A DNA stretch of 64,000 nucleotides, from NCBI GenBank assembly GCA_035489435.1, contig DATHKG010000090.1; one strand, given 5' to 3'. Origin of the DNA: DATHKG01 sp035489435 (lineage in GTDB: Bacteria; Bacteroidota; Bacteroidia; Chitinophagales; Chitinophagaceae). Both the position numbers and the translations under genes were made by a program. Below, piece after piece: positions 1-9,600 of the stretch; within the stretch, counting starts at the first letter, position 1, and every line of letters starts with the position of its first letter. The notes under the pieces are model-generated. The model was not told the origin of the DNA, searched no databases, and was given only the letters and a program-made list of their open reading frames with translations.

Positions 1-1068
1 ATCGGCATGTTTTTTTATATCAAGATTTGGCGCAAGTATAGCGCCAATCGGACCCGAGATTGTATTATGATAACTCAGGCCCCCGCTTTTTCTATAAACA
101 GGGCAGGTGTTCATGCATGCGCCACATTTTATACACTTTAACGAGTCTTTGAAATCGGAACGGCCCAACTGGCGGGTTCTTCCGGCATCTACCAGGATCA
201 AATGCATTTCCTGTCCCTCGCGCGGCTTCTTATAGTGGCTTGAATAAATGGTTATTGGCTGACCTGTTGCGCTTCTGGCAAGCAATCTGAGGAAGACACC
301 CAGGTGTTTTTTTTGAGGGATTAATTTTTCGAGGCCCATGGATGCAATTTGCACTTCCGACAAATGCGCCCCCATATCTGCATTGCCTTCGTTAGTGCAA
401 ACAACATATTCGCCGGTTTCGGCAACCGCAAAGTTTACGCCTGTAAGCGCAGCACGGCGGCTCAAAAATATATTGCGTAAATGCTTACGCGCAACCCGGG
501 TTAATAAGGTCGGGTCTGATAATCCCTTTTCGGTTCCGAGGTGTTCGTGAAAGAGTTCACCAATTTCTTCTTTCCGTTTATGGATACAGGGTAATACTAT
601 GTGACTTGGAGGTTCATTATCAATTTGTTGAATGTATTCTCCAAGATCAGAATTTATTACATCAATACCACGTTCGGCCAGGTATTCATTCAATTGGCAT
701 TCCTCTGTAAGCATCGACTTACTCTTTACCATCTGATTGATTTCCTTTGCCTTTAAGATCGAGTATACTATCTCGTTATGTTCTTCCGCACTGTCTGCCC
801 AATGAACTATAATACCGTTCTTAATAAGATTAGATTCAAACTGTAACAGGTAATTATGAAGGTTTGAAATTACATTGTTTTTGATTTCAGACGCAGCTTC
901 ACGTAATGACTCCCATTCCGGTATTTGCCTGGAAGCTATGTCACGCTTTTCCCTGATATACCATAGTGCACCATCATGCCAGTCAACGCGTTCTTCATCT
1001 TTAATAAAAGCTTCAGCCAATGAGGGATGGTCTTTTTTATCACCTTGCTTCATATTTCCATTCTTCAT
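1..1068 (-). CDS. lutB: LutB-like lactate utilisation iron-sulfur protein (3' end beyond the window)
   Basis: This is an open frame of 356 codons running off the left edge. LutB is the iron-sulfur subunit of the LutABC complex, which oxidises L-lactate to pyruvate in the cytoplasm. The visible part holds the family's N-terminal LUD-type domain, followed by a ferredoxin-type cluster motif CIKCGACMNTCPVYR starting at about residue 312. After it comes the SGPIGAILAP stretch typical of LutB. The start is an ATG that overlaps the lutA stop codon in an ATGA arrangement, which suggests translational coupling. A second in-frame ATG lies five codons downstream. It is the last visible gene of the lldP-lutA-lutB operon; lutC may follow outside the window. 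Confidence 0.92.
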   Translation of the reverse strand, partial: MKNGNMKQGDKKDHPSLAEAFIKDEERVDWHDGALWYIREKRDIASRQIPEWESLREAASEIKNNVISNLHNYLLQFESNLIKNGIIVHWADSAEEHNEIVYSILKAKEINQMVKSKSMLTEECQLNEYLAERGIDVINSDLGEYIQQIDNEPPSHIVLPCIHKRKEEIGELFHEHLGTEKGLSDPTLLTRVARKHLRNIFLSRRAALTGVNFAVAETGEYVVCTNEGNADMGAHLSEVQIASMGLEKLIPQKKHLGVFLRLLARSATGQPITIYSSHYKKPREGQEMHLILVDAGRTRQLGRSDFKDSLKCIKCGACMNTCPVYRKSGGLSYHNTISGPIGAILAPNLDIKKHAD

Positions 1069-1802
1069 AATGTCGCATTTAAAATTTCGGCGATGTGTAC
1101 GATTTTTACTTCACTTTTACTGCGGTGAAGAATTCCTTCCAGGTGCATCAGGCATGAGAGATCTGACGATGTAATATATTCTGCGCCGTTCTTTGTGTGA
1201 TCTCTTACCCTGTCTTTTCCCATTTTTACCGAAACAGCTTCTTCGGAAACGCAAAACATTCCGCCAAATCCACAACATTCATCAGCACGATCCAATGAGA
1301 CCTGTTGTAAACCCTTTACCATATCCAATAACCGTTGCGGTTTTGAATATGGTGGTGAATTTAACTCACTCATTTGAGCTAAATGTAACCCACGCAATCC
1401 ATGACAACTATGATGAAGACTAACCTTATAAGGAAACGTGGCATCCAGTTTCTCAACATTCAGAATATCTGTTAAAAACTCAACCAACTCATAAACTTTA
1501 TTCCGGATCGTTAAGGCCTGTTCTTCATTTTCATGTGAGTGAAGATGATCTTTGATATGCAGAACACAACTGGCCGAAGGAGCGACGATATAATCAAACC
1601 CAGAAAAATTTTCAATAAACAGGTCATTGCATCCCTGCGAAAGATGTTCGAAGCCGGAGTTAGCCATCGGTTGTCCGCAACAAGTTTGTTTGCGGGGATA
1701 GGTAACTTCAACCCCTAATTTTTGCAACAATTGTAATGTCGCTTTCCCCGCATCAGGATAGAATTGATTTACATAACAAGGTATAAAAAGTCCAACAGTC
1801 AT
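1065..1802 (-). CDS. lutA: LutA-like (Fe-S)-binding lactate utilisation protein
   Basis: This is a 245-residue cytoplasmic protein with the two cysteine-rich CCG domains of the LutA/GlpC type. The first carries TCCGQPMANSGF near residue 42 and the second DECCGFGGMFC near residue 174. The length matches the family (about 240 residues). With LutB and LutC it forms the L-lactate oxidation complex. It sits 29 bp downstream of lldP and overlaps lutB by 4 bp, so uptake and oxidation of lactate are probably co-transcribed. The start is an ATG, and the following residues TVGLFIPCYVNQFYPD are the usual N-terminus of this family. Confidence 0.93.
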   Translation of the reverse strand: MTVGLFIPCYVNQFYPDAGKATLQLLQKLGVEVTYPRKQTCCGQPMANSGFEHLSQGCNDLFIENFSGFDYIVAPSASCVLHIKDHLHSHENEEQALTIRNKVYELVEFLTDILNVEKLDATFPYKVSLHHSCHGLRGLHLAQMSELNSPPYSKPQRLLDMVKGLQQVSLDRADECCGFGGMFCVSEEAVSVKMGKDRVRDHTKNGAEYITSSDLSCLMHLEGILHRSKSEVKIVHIAEILNATL

Positions 1803-1831
1803 ATGGCGTTCTTTAGGTTAAATTTACCTTT

Positions 1832-3604
1832 TTATATTGGCTCAATTTTTTCATACTCTTCGTGCTTTTTTGTCACCCTTCTTACGGTGACGGCAATAAC
1901 TGCTATTACCAATGCCAGTACAAACATATATATGTATCCTTTAAAAAAGTTTTGGGTTGATACGGTACTTTTGGAGTTGATGATCTGGTATTCAGGAATT
2001 ATCCATTGAAAAACATAAGCCTGACCGAGAACAATAAGACAGATAAACAGCAGCATGATGAAACTATGTTTCACTGTAAATCTGAATAGTTCCGATTCTT
2101 TCCCAACAAGATTTCCAGCTGCAGCTGCAATTGCTATAGATTGTGGTGAGATCATTTTTCCAATAACACCACCCGACACATTTGCTGCAACAGTTAACAC
2201 CGGATCTACCCCGATAGATGTGGCTGTAGCAGCCTGCAGTTTGCCGAACAGGGCGTTCGCGGAAGTATCTGAACCTGTGATGAAGACTCCCAGCCAGCCA
2301 AGCATCGGGGCAAAGAAAGGGAACAGGAAGCCTGTATTTGCAAGTGCTTCTGCCATGGTGATGGCTATACCGGAGTCGTTTACAATATAGGCAAAGCCTA
2401 AAACCGTTGCAATCGTGATAATCGGGAACTTCAGTTGCTTTATTGTCTTCAGAAATATTCTTACTGCATCCGCAAACTTTAAACCAACCAGTGGAATTGA
2501 AATGATTGCCGACAGTAAAATAGCTGTTCCCGAAGCAGATAAATAATTGAACTTAAATATGTGTGGAATTGGGTTTCCACTTTTGTCCGTTATTCTATTG
2601 TGCAGACCGGGAAATTCAAACTGAATTTGCCCCACTGAATTCAGCACATCTTTTATCGGTTGAACGCCCCAGGCAATGATTATCACTGTCAGAAGCATAA
2701 ATGGCGACAATGCCCTGAGGATTTGTCCGTTTGTATAACTGATCGTATCCGAAATTGTTGGAACCGCTTCATTCGGAAATCGCCAGGTGTTTTTAGGTTT
2801 CCAGTATTTTAGAAAAATAACGAGGGATAAAATCGAACCGATTCCGGCCAGGACATCGGGTAGTGCAGGTCCGAGATAATTTGACGAGAACCACTGGATG
2901 ATGGCAAAAGAACAACCGGACACCAGGATTGCCGGTAATACTTCTACCGACTTTTTAAACCCGGACATTAAAATGACGAGGTAAAAAGGGAGGATTACGG
3001 ATAGGATTGGTAACGTTCGTCCTACCATTTGAGAAATTGCCATTTCAGGAATTGAAGTAACCTGTGACGCAACCGTTATCGGGATCCCAACCGCTCCAAA
3101 AGCTACAGGCGCGGTGTTGGCGATCAGGCAAATACCGGCTGCGTATAAGGGGTTAAAACCTAATCCGATCAACATTGCCGCAGTAATGGCAACCGGCGCA
3201 CCAAAACCTGCGGTACCTTCCAAAAAAGAACCGAAGGAAAAAGCAATCAGCAATGCCTGTAATCTTCTGTCGGATGTAAGGGAGGCCATAAAATGCTTTA
3301 TGACCTCAAATTGCCCGCTTTCTATTGTTATATTAAACAAAAAGACAGCTGTTATTACTATCCAGCAGATGGGAAACAATCCATATAACGCCCCGTTTGC
3401 AGTTGACAAGAATGCAAGGTTGACCGGCATACCATATACAAAAATGGCAATGAGTATTGCAATGGCAGTGGCTATTAAACTGGCCTTATACCCCTTCATT
3501 TTTTTAATGATCAATGCCCAGAATATGAACAGTATGGGTACCGCTGCCACCAGTGCTGATAAAGCGATATTGTTAAACGGGTCTATTAATTGTTTCCAGT
3601 TCAT
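1832..3604 (-). CDS. lldP: L-lactate permease
   Basis: This is a 590-residue polytopic inner-membrane protein of the LctP family (proton-coupled lactate uptake). Many hydrophobic helices are visible. The family signatures SFLEGTAGFGAPVAITAAML (residues about 125-145) and the GSDTSANALFGKLQ segment near residue 435 are present. A GAGGAG ribosome-binding site lies just before the ATG, which is clearer than at most genes in this window. It follows the small secreted ORF by 17 bp and precedes lutA by 29 bp. Its place upstream of lutAB supports lactate as substrate. Glycolate is also carried by some members of the family. Confidence 0.94.
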   Translation of the reverse strand: MNWKQLIDPFNNIALSALVAAVPILFIFWALIIKKMKGYKASLIATAIAILIAIFVYGMPVNLAFLSTANGALYGLFPICWIVITAVFLFNITIESGQFEVIKHFMASLTSDRRLQALLIAFSFGSFLEGTAGFGAPVAITAAMLIGLGFNPLYAAGICLIANTAPVAFGAVGIPITVASQVTSIPEMAISQMVGRTLPILSVILPFYLVILMSGFKKSVEVLPAILVSGCSFAIIQWFSSNYLGPALPDVLAGIGSILSLVIFLKYWKPKNTWRFPNEAVPTISDTISYTNGQILRALSPFMLLTVIIIAWGVQPIKDVLNSVGQIQFEFPGLHNRITDKSGNPIPHIFKFNYLSASGTAILLSAIISIPLVGLKFADAVRIFLKTIKQLKFPIITIATVLGFAYIVNDSGIAITMAEALANTGFLFPFFAPMLGWLGVFITGSDTSANALFGKLQAATATSIGVDPVLTVAANVSGGVIGKMISPQSIAIAAAAGNLVGKESELFRFTVKHSFIMLLFICLIVLGQAYVFQWIIPEYQIINSKSTVSTQNFFKGYIYMFVLALVIAVIAVTVRRVTKKHEEYEKIEPI

Positions 3605-3621
3605 ATATGCTCCTCGTTAGT

Positions 3622-3807
3622 TTAATGTCCAGTATGCCCCTTACTATTTTGAGCGACACCACTTACTTCACCGAAATTGTTATCTGCAGATAGCTTTAAA
3701 AATTTCTCAACTGGTTTCAATAACCATTGCACTGTATCATTTTGTTGAGCTGAAGCTGATCCCGTTTGAAGAAAAAATAAAAAGAAAATGATAATTCTGA
3801 AGTACAT
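3622..3807 (-). CDS. small secreted protein leading the lactate operon
   Basis: This is a 61-residue ORF with an N-terminal signal peptide (MYFRIIIFFLFFLQTGSASA, then AQQ) and about 40 mature residues without a recognised domain. It lies 17 bp upstream of lldP on the same strand, so it would be the first gene of the operon. No ribosome-binding site is visible before its ATG. It could be a genuine small periplasmic protein, or the remnant of a larger secreted protein whose 3' part was lost. I do not recognise the family. Confidence 0.5.
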   Translation of the reverse strand: MYFRIIIFFLFFLQTGSASAQQNDTVQWLLKPVEKFLKLSADNNFGEVSGVAQNSKGHTGH

Positions 3808-3920
3808 AAGCTATATGTGAATGACCCAACCCCTGGTTGTGGGAAAGCTACTTTTATAGTGATCTACGGAAACTATGATAAGGGGCAATATCCAACTGGC
3901 TTTGTGCAAAGCTGTTTAAA

Positions 3921-3934
3921 AAGAAACGTTTCTT
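3921..3934. promoter_or_regulatory. 14-bp palindrome, LacI-family operator type
   Basis: The sequence AAGAAACGTTTCTT is a perfect palindrome. It contains the GAAACGTTTC core that many LacI-family regulators bind. It lies in the divergent spacer, 114 bp from the start of the lactate operon and about 300 bp from the GH92 gene. The LacI regulator encoded near 27 kb is one candidate ligand, but its own promoter carries a different palindrome. Confidence 0.5.
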
Positions 3935-4038
3935 CGAAAATATCATCGTCAGGCATGACATTAATCCGCGGTTCAATAGACATATGCAATCGTTTTCTTG
4001 AAGTTGAGATGCTAAATGAAGTCATTATTCGATAGCTA

Positions 4039-4056
4039 ATTTAATTGCAATTAAAT
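4039..4056. promoter_or_regulatory. 18-bp AT-rich palindrome
   Basis: The sequence ATTTAATTGCAATTAAAT is a perfect 18-bp palindrome in the same divergent spacer, upstream of the GH92 gene. It could be an operator of the GH92 gene. AT-rich palindromes also arise by chance in such spacers, so the role is uncertain. Confidence 0.35.
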
Positions 4057-4232
4057 AGAATCGGAATTAATTTTTATTAAGAATGCTGATTTACCCCTCA
4101 CAATTTTTACTCAAAAACGAATAATTCTTTAAAGAAATTAAAAATTAATGACTCTGTTAATCTCTTATTAGCTGTTTTATTAAGCCTGCTGATGCTTTAT
4201 TGCATGTTCTAAGAACTAATCGATTGCCTGCA

Positions 4233-6464
4233 ATGAAAAAGCTAACGCTGCTTATTTTGCTTGGATGGGCTACAACTTCCATCTTTGCCCAGACCAACTC
4301 CAGACCAGGAGCTGATCCGGAAACCAGGACGAACCTGGACTATATAGATCCAACTATTGGCAATATCGGGCAGCTTCTTGAGCCAACCCGGCCTTTAACC
4401 CATCTTCCGAACCAGGTTATCAGGTTTACACCACAAAGAAAAGATTACCTCGATCAACAGATCACCAGCTTTCCCTTAACTATTGTGTCGCATCGTCTTG
4501 GTCAGGTATTTTCAGTTAAGCCTTCTATTAACCCTCTTAAAAATGAGAACTGGAGAACTCCCATGAGATATGATCGGGATCTTGAGGTGAATCGTCCCTG
4601 GTACTATTCCACTTACCTGATTGATGATGATATAACTGTTGAATTTGCACCCGGGAAAAAAGCAGGGTTTCTACATTTCAGTTTTCCCGAAGCAGAGTCC
4701 AAAGCCATTTTGTTTGATGTTTATAATAATGGCAAATCAGCTTATGATTTTGTTGGGGATAACATCATCACCGGCATCGAAACCTACCATAATGACATTC
4801 CGGTCTATATGTACGGAAAATTTAGCGTCGCCGGCAAAACCCAGATTGATGGCAAACGCGCTTCCATTGTTTTTCCCGGATCAACAAAACAAGTTGATTT
4901 CCGGTATGCCATCAGTTTTATCAGTGCTGAGCAGGCTAAGAAAAATTTTACTGATGAGGTCAGCAACATTTCCTTCGCTCAACTTTCGTCTGCCGGTAAG
5001 AAAAACTGGGAAACCGTTATGTCCCAGATCCAGGTGGAAGGCGGAACCGAAGCTCAGAAACGATCCTTTTACACGGCTCTTTATCGCTGTTATGAAAGAA
5101 TGGTGGACATTACCGAAGATGGCCAGTATTACAGTGGATATAATAAAAAGATCGTCAGGGACAGCCGCCCGTTCTATGTGGATGACTGGTCCTGGGATAC
5201 TTATCTTGCCCATCACCCCCTGAGAACAATTCTGAATCCGGCACAACAGGAAGATATGCTGCAATCTTATGTCCGGATGTATGAACAAAGCGGATGGTTG
5301 CCGACTTTCCCGGTATTATTTGGTGATCATGCATGCATGAATGGATTTCATTCTTCCATCGTTTTCCTGGATAGCTACCGGAAGGGGCTCAGGCATTTTG
5401 ATTTTGAAAAGGCCTATGAAGGCATGAAAAAAAATGCTATTAGCGCCACCATGATCCCATGGCGGAATGGCGAAAAAACATCCCTGGATGATTACTACCT
5501 GGCTAATGGTTATTTTCCTGGCCTTGCACCTGGCGAAAAAGAGCCTGTACCGACGGTAGATAAGTTTGAAAAACGACAGGCAGTAGCCGTAACACTAGGC
5601 CATAGCTACGATGACTGGGCTGTAGGTCAGCTGGCAAAAGACCTTGATAAGAACGATGATTTTGCAGCTTTTAATAAAAGGAGCAAAAATTTCAGAGCAC
5701 TTTGGGATAGCAGCATGAAGCTCTTTATGCCCCGTGATGACAAAGGACGATGGATAAAAATCGATCCCAAATTTGATGGCGGACCCGGTGGTCGCGACTA
5801 TTATGATGAAAACAATGGCTGGACTTATCAATGGGCGGTACAACATGATGTTCAGGGATTAATCTCCCTGATGGGTGATAAAAAAACCTTTGAAAACCGG
5901 CTTGACCAGCACTTCAGCGAAGGTCTTGGCCGCTCGAAACATGATTTTTGGAAGACCTTTCCCGATGCTACCGGACTGGTGGGTCAGTTTTCCATGGGTA
6001 ACGAACCAAGTTTTCATATACCCTACTTGTATAACTACACCGATGCGCCCTGGAAAACACAACAGCGCATACGCAACCTGTTACATGTATGGTTCAAAGA
6101 CAATGAATTTGGCATTCCTGGTGACGAAGACGGTGGCGGCATGTCGGCCTTTGTGGTGTTTTCATCAATGGGCTTCTATCCCATTACCCCGGGATTGCCT
6201 GTGTACACCATCGGCAGCCCGGTGTTTAGCAGTGTGACAATCAACCTGACGAATGGAAAAAAGTTCAGCCTTACAGCCCGTGGAGCTTCTGTTGTAAATA
6301 AGTACATACAAAGTGCTAAAATGAATGGGAAAGTGTTGAACACTCCCTGGTTTTCACATGAATTATTGATGGCCGGTGGCCACCTCGAACTACAGATGGG
6401 GCCCAGGCCCAATAAGAATTGGGGCATAACTGATAGCAAAAATCAGCACATCATAACTCATTAA
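4233..6464 (+). CDS. GH92 family alpha-mannosidase, secreted
   Basis: This is a 743-residue protein, the usual length for GH92, a family of calcium-dependent exo-alpha-mannosidases. The ATG at 4233 is preferred over an upstream in-frame TTG because it gives a clean signal peptide (MKKLTLLILLGWATTSIFAQ). Conserved stretches include DYIDPTIGN at the mature N-terminus, WDTYLAHHPL, ENNGWTYQW, GNEPSFHIPYLYNY and GDEDGGGMSAF. By comparison with the family, E526 in the ENNGW stretch is the likely acid, and D631 and D633 are the likely base residues; this alignment is from memory. It probably acts in the periplasm. The gene opens the locus that continues with susC and susD. Its stop codon lies inside a 26-bp repeat. 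Confidence 0.93.
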   Translation: MKKLTLLILLGWATTSIFAQTNSRPGADPETRTNLDYIDPTIGNIGQLLEPTRPLTHLPNQVIRFTPQRKDYLDQQITSFPLTIVSHRLGQVFSVKPSINPLKNENWRTPMRYDRDLEVNRPWYYSTYLIDDDITVEFAPGKKAGFLHFSFPEAESKAILFDVYNNGKSAYDFVGDNIITGIETYHNDIPVYMYGKFSVAGKTQIDGKRASIVFPGSTKQVDFRYAISFISAEQAKKNFTDEVSNISFAQLSSAGKKNWETVMSQIQVEGGTEAQKRSFYTALYRCYERMVDITEDGQYYSGYNKKIVRDSRPFYVDDWSWDTYLAHHPLRTILNPAQQEDMLQSYVRMYEQSGWLPTFPVLFGDHACMNGFHSSIVFLDSYRKGLRHFDFEKAYEGMKKNAISATMIPWRNGEKTSLDDYYLANGYFPGLAPGEKEPVPTVDKFEKRQAVAVTLGHSYDDWAVGQLAKDLDKNDDFAAFNKRSKNFRALWDSSMKLFMPRDDKGRWIKIDPKFDGGPGGRDYYDENNGWTYQWAVQHDVQGLISLMGDKKTFENRLDQHFSEGLGRSKHDFWKTFPDATGLVGQFSMGNEPSFHIPYLYNYTDAPWKTQQRIRNLLHVWFKDNEFGIPGDEDGGGMSAFVVFSSMGFYPITPGLPVYTIGSPVFSSVTINLTNGKKFSLTARGASVVNKYIQSAKMNGKVLNTPWFSHELLMAGGHLELQMGPRPNKNWGITDSKNQHIITH

Positions 6465-6549
6465 GTCCAATCATTTATTTAACTCATTCACTCAAATCAT
6501 TCATTCGTTCTCATTTACTCAAATCGTTCATTCATTCTCATTCACTAAT
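6455..6549. repeat. 26-27 bp degenerate tandem repeat spanning the GH92 stop codon
   Basis: Units begin at 6455, 6481 and about 6507, with a partial fourth. All share the pattern ACTCAWWCAYTCAAATC or a close variant. Unit 1 and unit 2 match at 21 of 26 positions. Unit 1 contains the last sense codons and the TAA stop of the GH92 gene. The array fills the first half of the spacer before susC. Confidence 0.75.
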
Positions 6550-6647
6550 CAAAACATAACTGCCATGCCAAACCGAATCCTTTTCCCGCCTTAGTTATGA
6601 TTACCTGTTGAATTCACAGTAATCATTCACTTAATCAATCAAAACAT

Positions 6648-9600
6648 ATGAAACGACCATTTAAAGTTTCTGGTACTTTACTCCATTACATTTTGTTACT
6701 CATTTGCAGTTTTCCCCTGCTTGTATCTGCGCAACAGCGAACCATTACCGGCAAGGTTGTGGACCAGGCTTCCAACTCTCCGCTGACCGGCGTAACTGTA
6801 TCAGTAAATGACACGACTTCAAATATTGCCGGTACCATCACGGATAATGATGGAAACTTCCGGATCACAGTCCCTTCTTCAGCACGACAACTGGTCTTTA
6901 CTTTTGTTGGTAGAAATCCATTGACAGAACTGATCAATGCGCGTTCAGTTATAAACGCAGTTATGACCGCAGCAGACAGCGAACTCACCGGTGTTATAGT
7001 GGTGGGATATGGCACGCGTCGCAAAGAAACACTGACAGGTTCGGTGACCAATATTTCCAATAAAGAAATTCAAACCACTACGCACGTAAGTCTTGCGCAA
7101 AAATTACAAGGCAAAGTTGCCGGCCTGCAGATCCGCCAGCTGGGTGGTGAGCCAGGCACATTTGATAACATGATAAATATCCGTGGCTTTGGGACACCAC
7201 TTTATGTTATCGACGGCATAGTACGCGATGGATCGTCAGAATTTCAACGTTTGAACCCTGATGATATTGAAAGCATATCATTTCTCAAAGATGCTTCTGC
7301 AGCCATCTATGGCTTCGGTTCTGCAAATGGTGTTGTGATTGTAACCACTAAAAAGGGAAATAAAGGCAGGGCAACATTCAACTATAATGGTGTTGTTGGT
7401 TTTCAAACACCCACAGATGTACCAAGAATGGCCAATGCCGCAGAGTGGATTCAAATGCGCAATGATGCCGCTCTCTATGGCACCGGTGCACCATTCGTAA
7501 CCGATGAGGAAATACAGAAATATATTGATGGTGTGCCCGGATATGAAAGCACCGACTGGTATGATGTTGCTTTGAAGAAAAATGCGTTTCAGCAACAACA
7601 CGCGCTTTCTGCTTCAGGAGGCAGCGAAAAAACCCAATACTATTTCGGTTTCGCGTATGTAGATGAAGGCAGTTTTTTGAGAAGTAACGATCTTAACTAT
7701 AAGCGCTATAACTTAAGATCTAACATAACTACTGAACTCACCAAAAATGTAAAAGCAGAAATTTTCATCGGCGGTCGTTATGATAAACGAACCACACCCG
7801 GCGACAACTTCTTCAACATATTCAAGGGTACAAGAGTAACCCTTCCGACTGAAACTCCATATGCAAATAACAATCCAATGTATCCTGCTGTAGTTACACC
7901 ATCTAATCAGAACCCGCTGATATTGTCTGACAGGGATATTACCGGCTATAGCGAAACAGTTAACAGGAATTTACAAACAACTGTAGCGCTGACTTATTCT
8001 GTGCCTTTTGTAAGAGGGTTATTCTTAAAAGGGGTCGCAGCTTACGACATGAATAGTTACCAGGGCAAGGATGTTGGAAAACCTTATAAGCTATACACCT
8101 ATGTAAACGACCAATACATTGTGTCGCCCCAGCGTGTCGGTACTTCTTCGATCTCGAACAACTATGGAAACAGTAACCGGCTTACATTTCAGGCGCAGGC
8201 CGACTACAGCACAAAAATTGCTGGTGACCATGCTGTTTCCGGCACATTTGTATACGAGCAAAGACAGGACTGGAGCCGGGATGCGGGCCTGCGTCGTTTG
8301 TACGAGTTTTATACCATCGACCAGATCAATGCCGCCAGTGAAAATAATCAGACTAACAACGGATCAGAAGGACAAGCCGCATCTCAATCGATATTGGGGC
8401 GTGTAAACTATGACTACAAAGGAAAGTATCTCCTGGAACTTGCGTTTCGTTATATGGGCACCTATTCGTTTCCACCTGAGAGCCGGTGGGGATTTTTTCC
8501 AATTGTATCAGCCGGGTGGAGAATTTCAGAAGAGAAGTTCTTACAAGATCTTATACCGGCAATTTCAAACTTAAAGCTCCGGGGATCTTATGGCGAAGTA
8601 GGATCATTTGATGGCACCATTCCTTTCCAGTGGATACAGGGATTCACACTTGGCGGTGGTGGAAGATATGAATTCGAAAATGGAAGTTTAACAAACGGCG
8701 CTTCTTCGCCGGGTATTGTTAATCCAAACCTTAGCTGGGTCGCAGCAAAAACTGCAGATATCGGAATAGACATCGGCTTATGGCAAAACAAGCTGACGAT
8801 CGAGTTTGATGTTTACCGTCGCGACCGTGAAGGACTGCTGGCTTACCGGAACCTTTCCCTGCCAAACACATTTGGAGCCTCTCTTCCACAGGAGAACCTG
8901 AACAGTGACCGTACACAAGGATATGATTTTACTATCGGTCACAACAACCGGGTTGGCAAATTTCAATATGGCATTTCTGCAAATTTCAATTATGCCCGCA
9001 CCCAAAACCTCTATGTTGAAAGAGGACCGTTTACAAATAGCTACGATCGCTGGAGAAACGGCACAGCTGACAGGTATAACGATTTAGTATGGTCGTACAC
9101 ATACCTTGGACAATTTCAGAATTCAGAAGAGATCTCCAGCTATCCCATTCAAAATGGTGACCAGGCAAACAGACGGGAACTGCCTGGTGATTTCAAATAC
9201 CAGGATGTAAATAATGATGGCGTGATTGATGACAAAGATATGCTACCGCTTTTCCTAGGAGCGAATGGAACAAATGATAACCAGAATCCGGCTGGCAAAA
9301 ATCCAAAGATCAATTACGGGCTTTCATTTAATGTTTCTTACAAAGGCTTCGATGCAAATATACTCTTCCAGGGAGCAGCCATGTATACCGTAAGATTCAA
9401 TGAAGTGTATGCCGAGGTGCTGGCATTCAGAGGTAATACGCCTGCTTATTTCTACGACAGATGGCACCAGACAGATCCGTTGGATCCAAAAAGTGAATGG
9501 ATACCAGGTACCTGGCCCGCTTCAAGATTCAACGGCGATGTCGGCAGCATGTATAAAGAAAGTTCTGTCTGGCGTAAGGATGCATCTTATTTAAGATTAA

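Larger units (their letters stand above)
3808..4232. other. divergent intergenic region between lactate operon and GH92 gene
   Basis: This is 425 bp between two divergently transcribed units. I see no convincing coding potential; a 72-codon plus-strand frame here has no recognisable features. It contains two perfect palindromes, described separately, which probably mark regulator binding sites. The right part is very AT-rich, as expected for a promoter region. No clear TAnnTTTG box was found in either direction. Confidence 0.6.

Noticed and set aside
3817..4035. A 72-codon plus-strand frame in the spacer between lactate operon and GH92 gene
   Set aside because: No hydrophobic core or known domain, and it overlaps a palindrome likely to be regulatory; it is better read as spacer.
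4200..4232. TTG start of the GH92 gene 33 bp upstream
   Set aside because: It would put eleven polar residues before a complete signal peptide that already has its own ATG.
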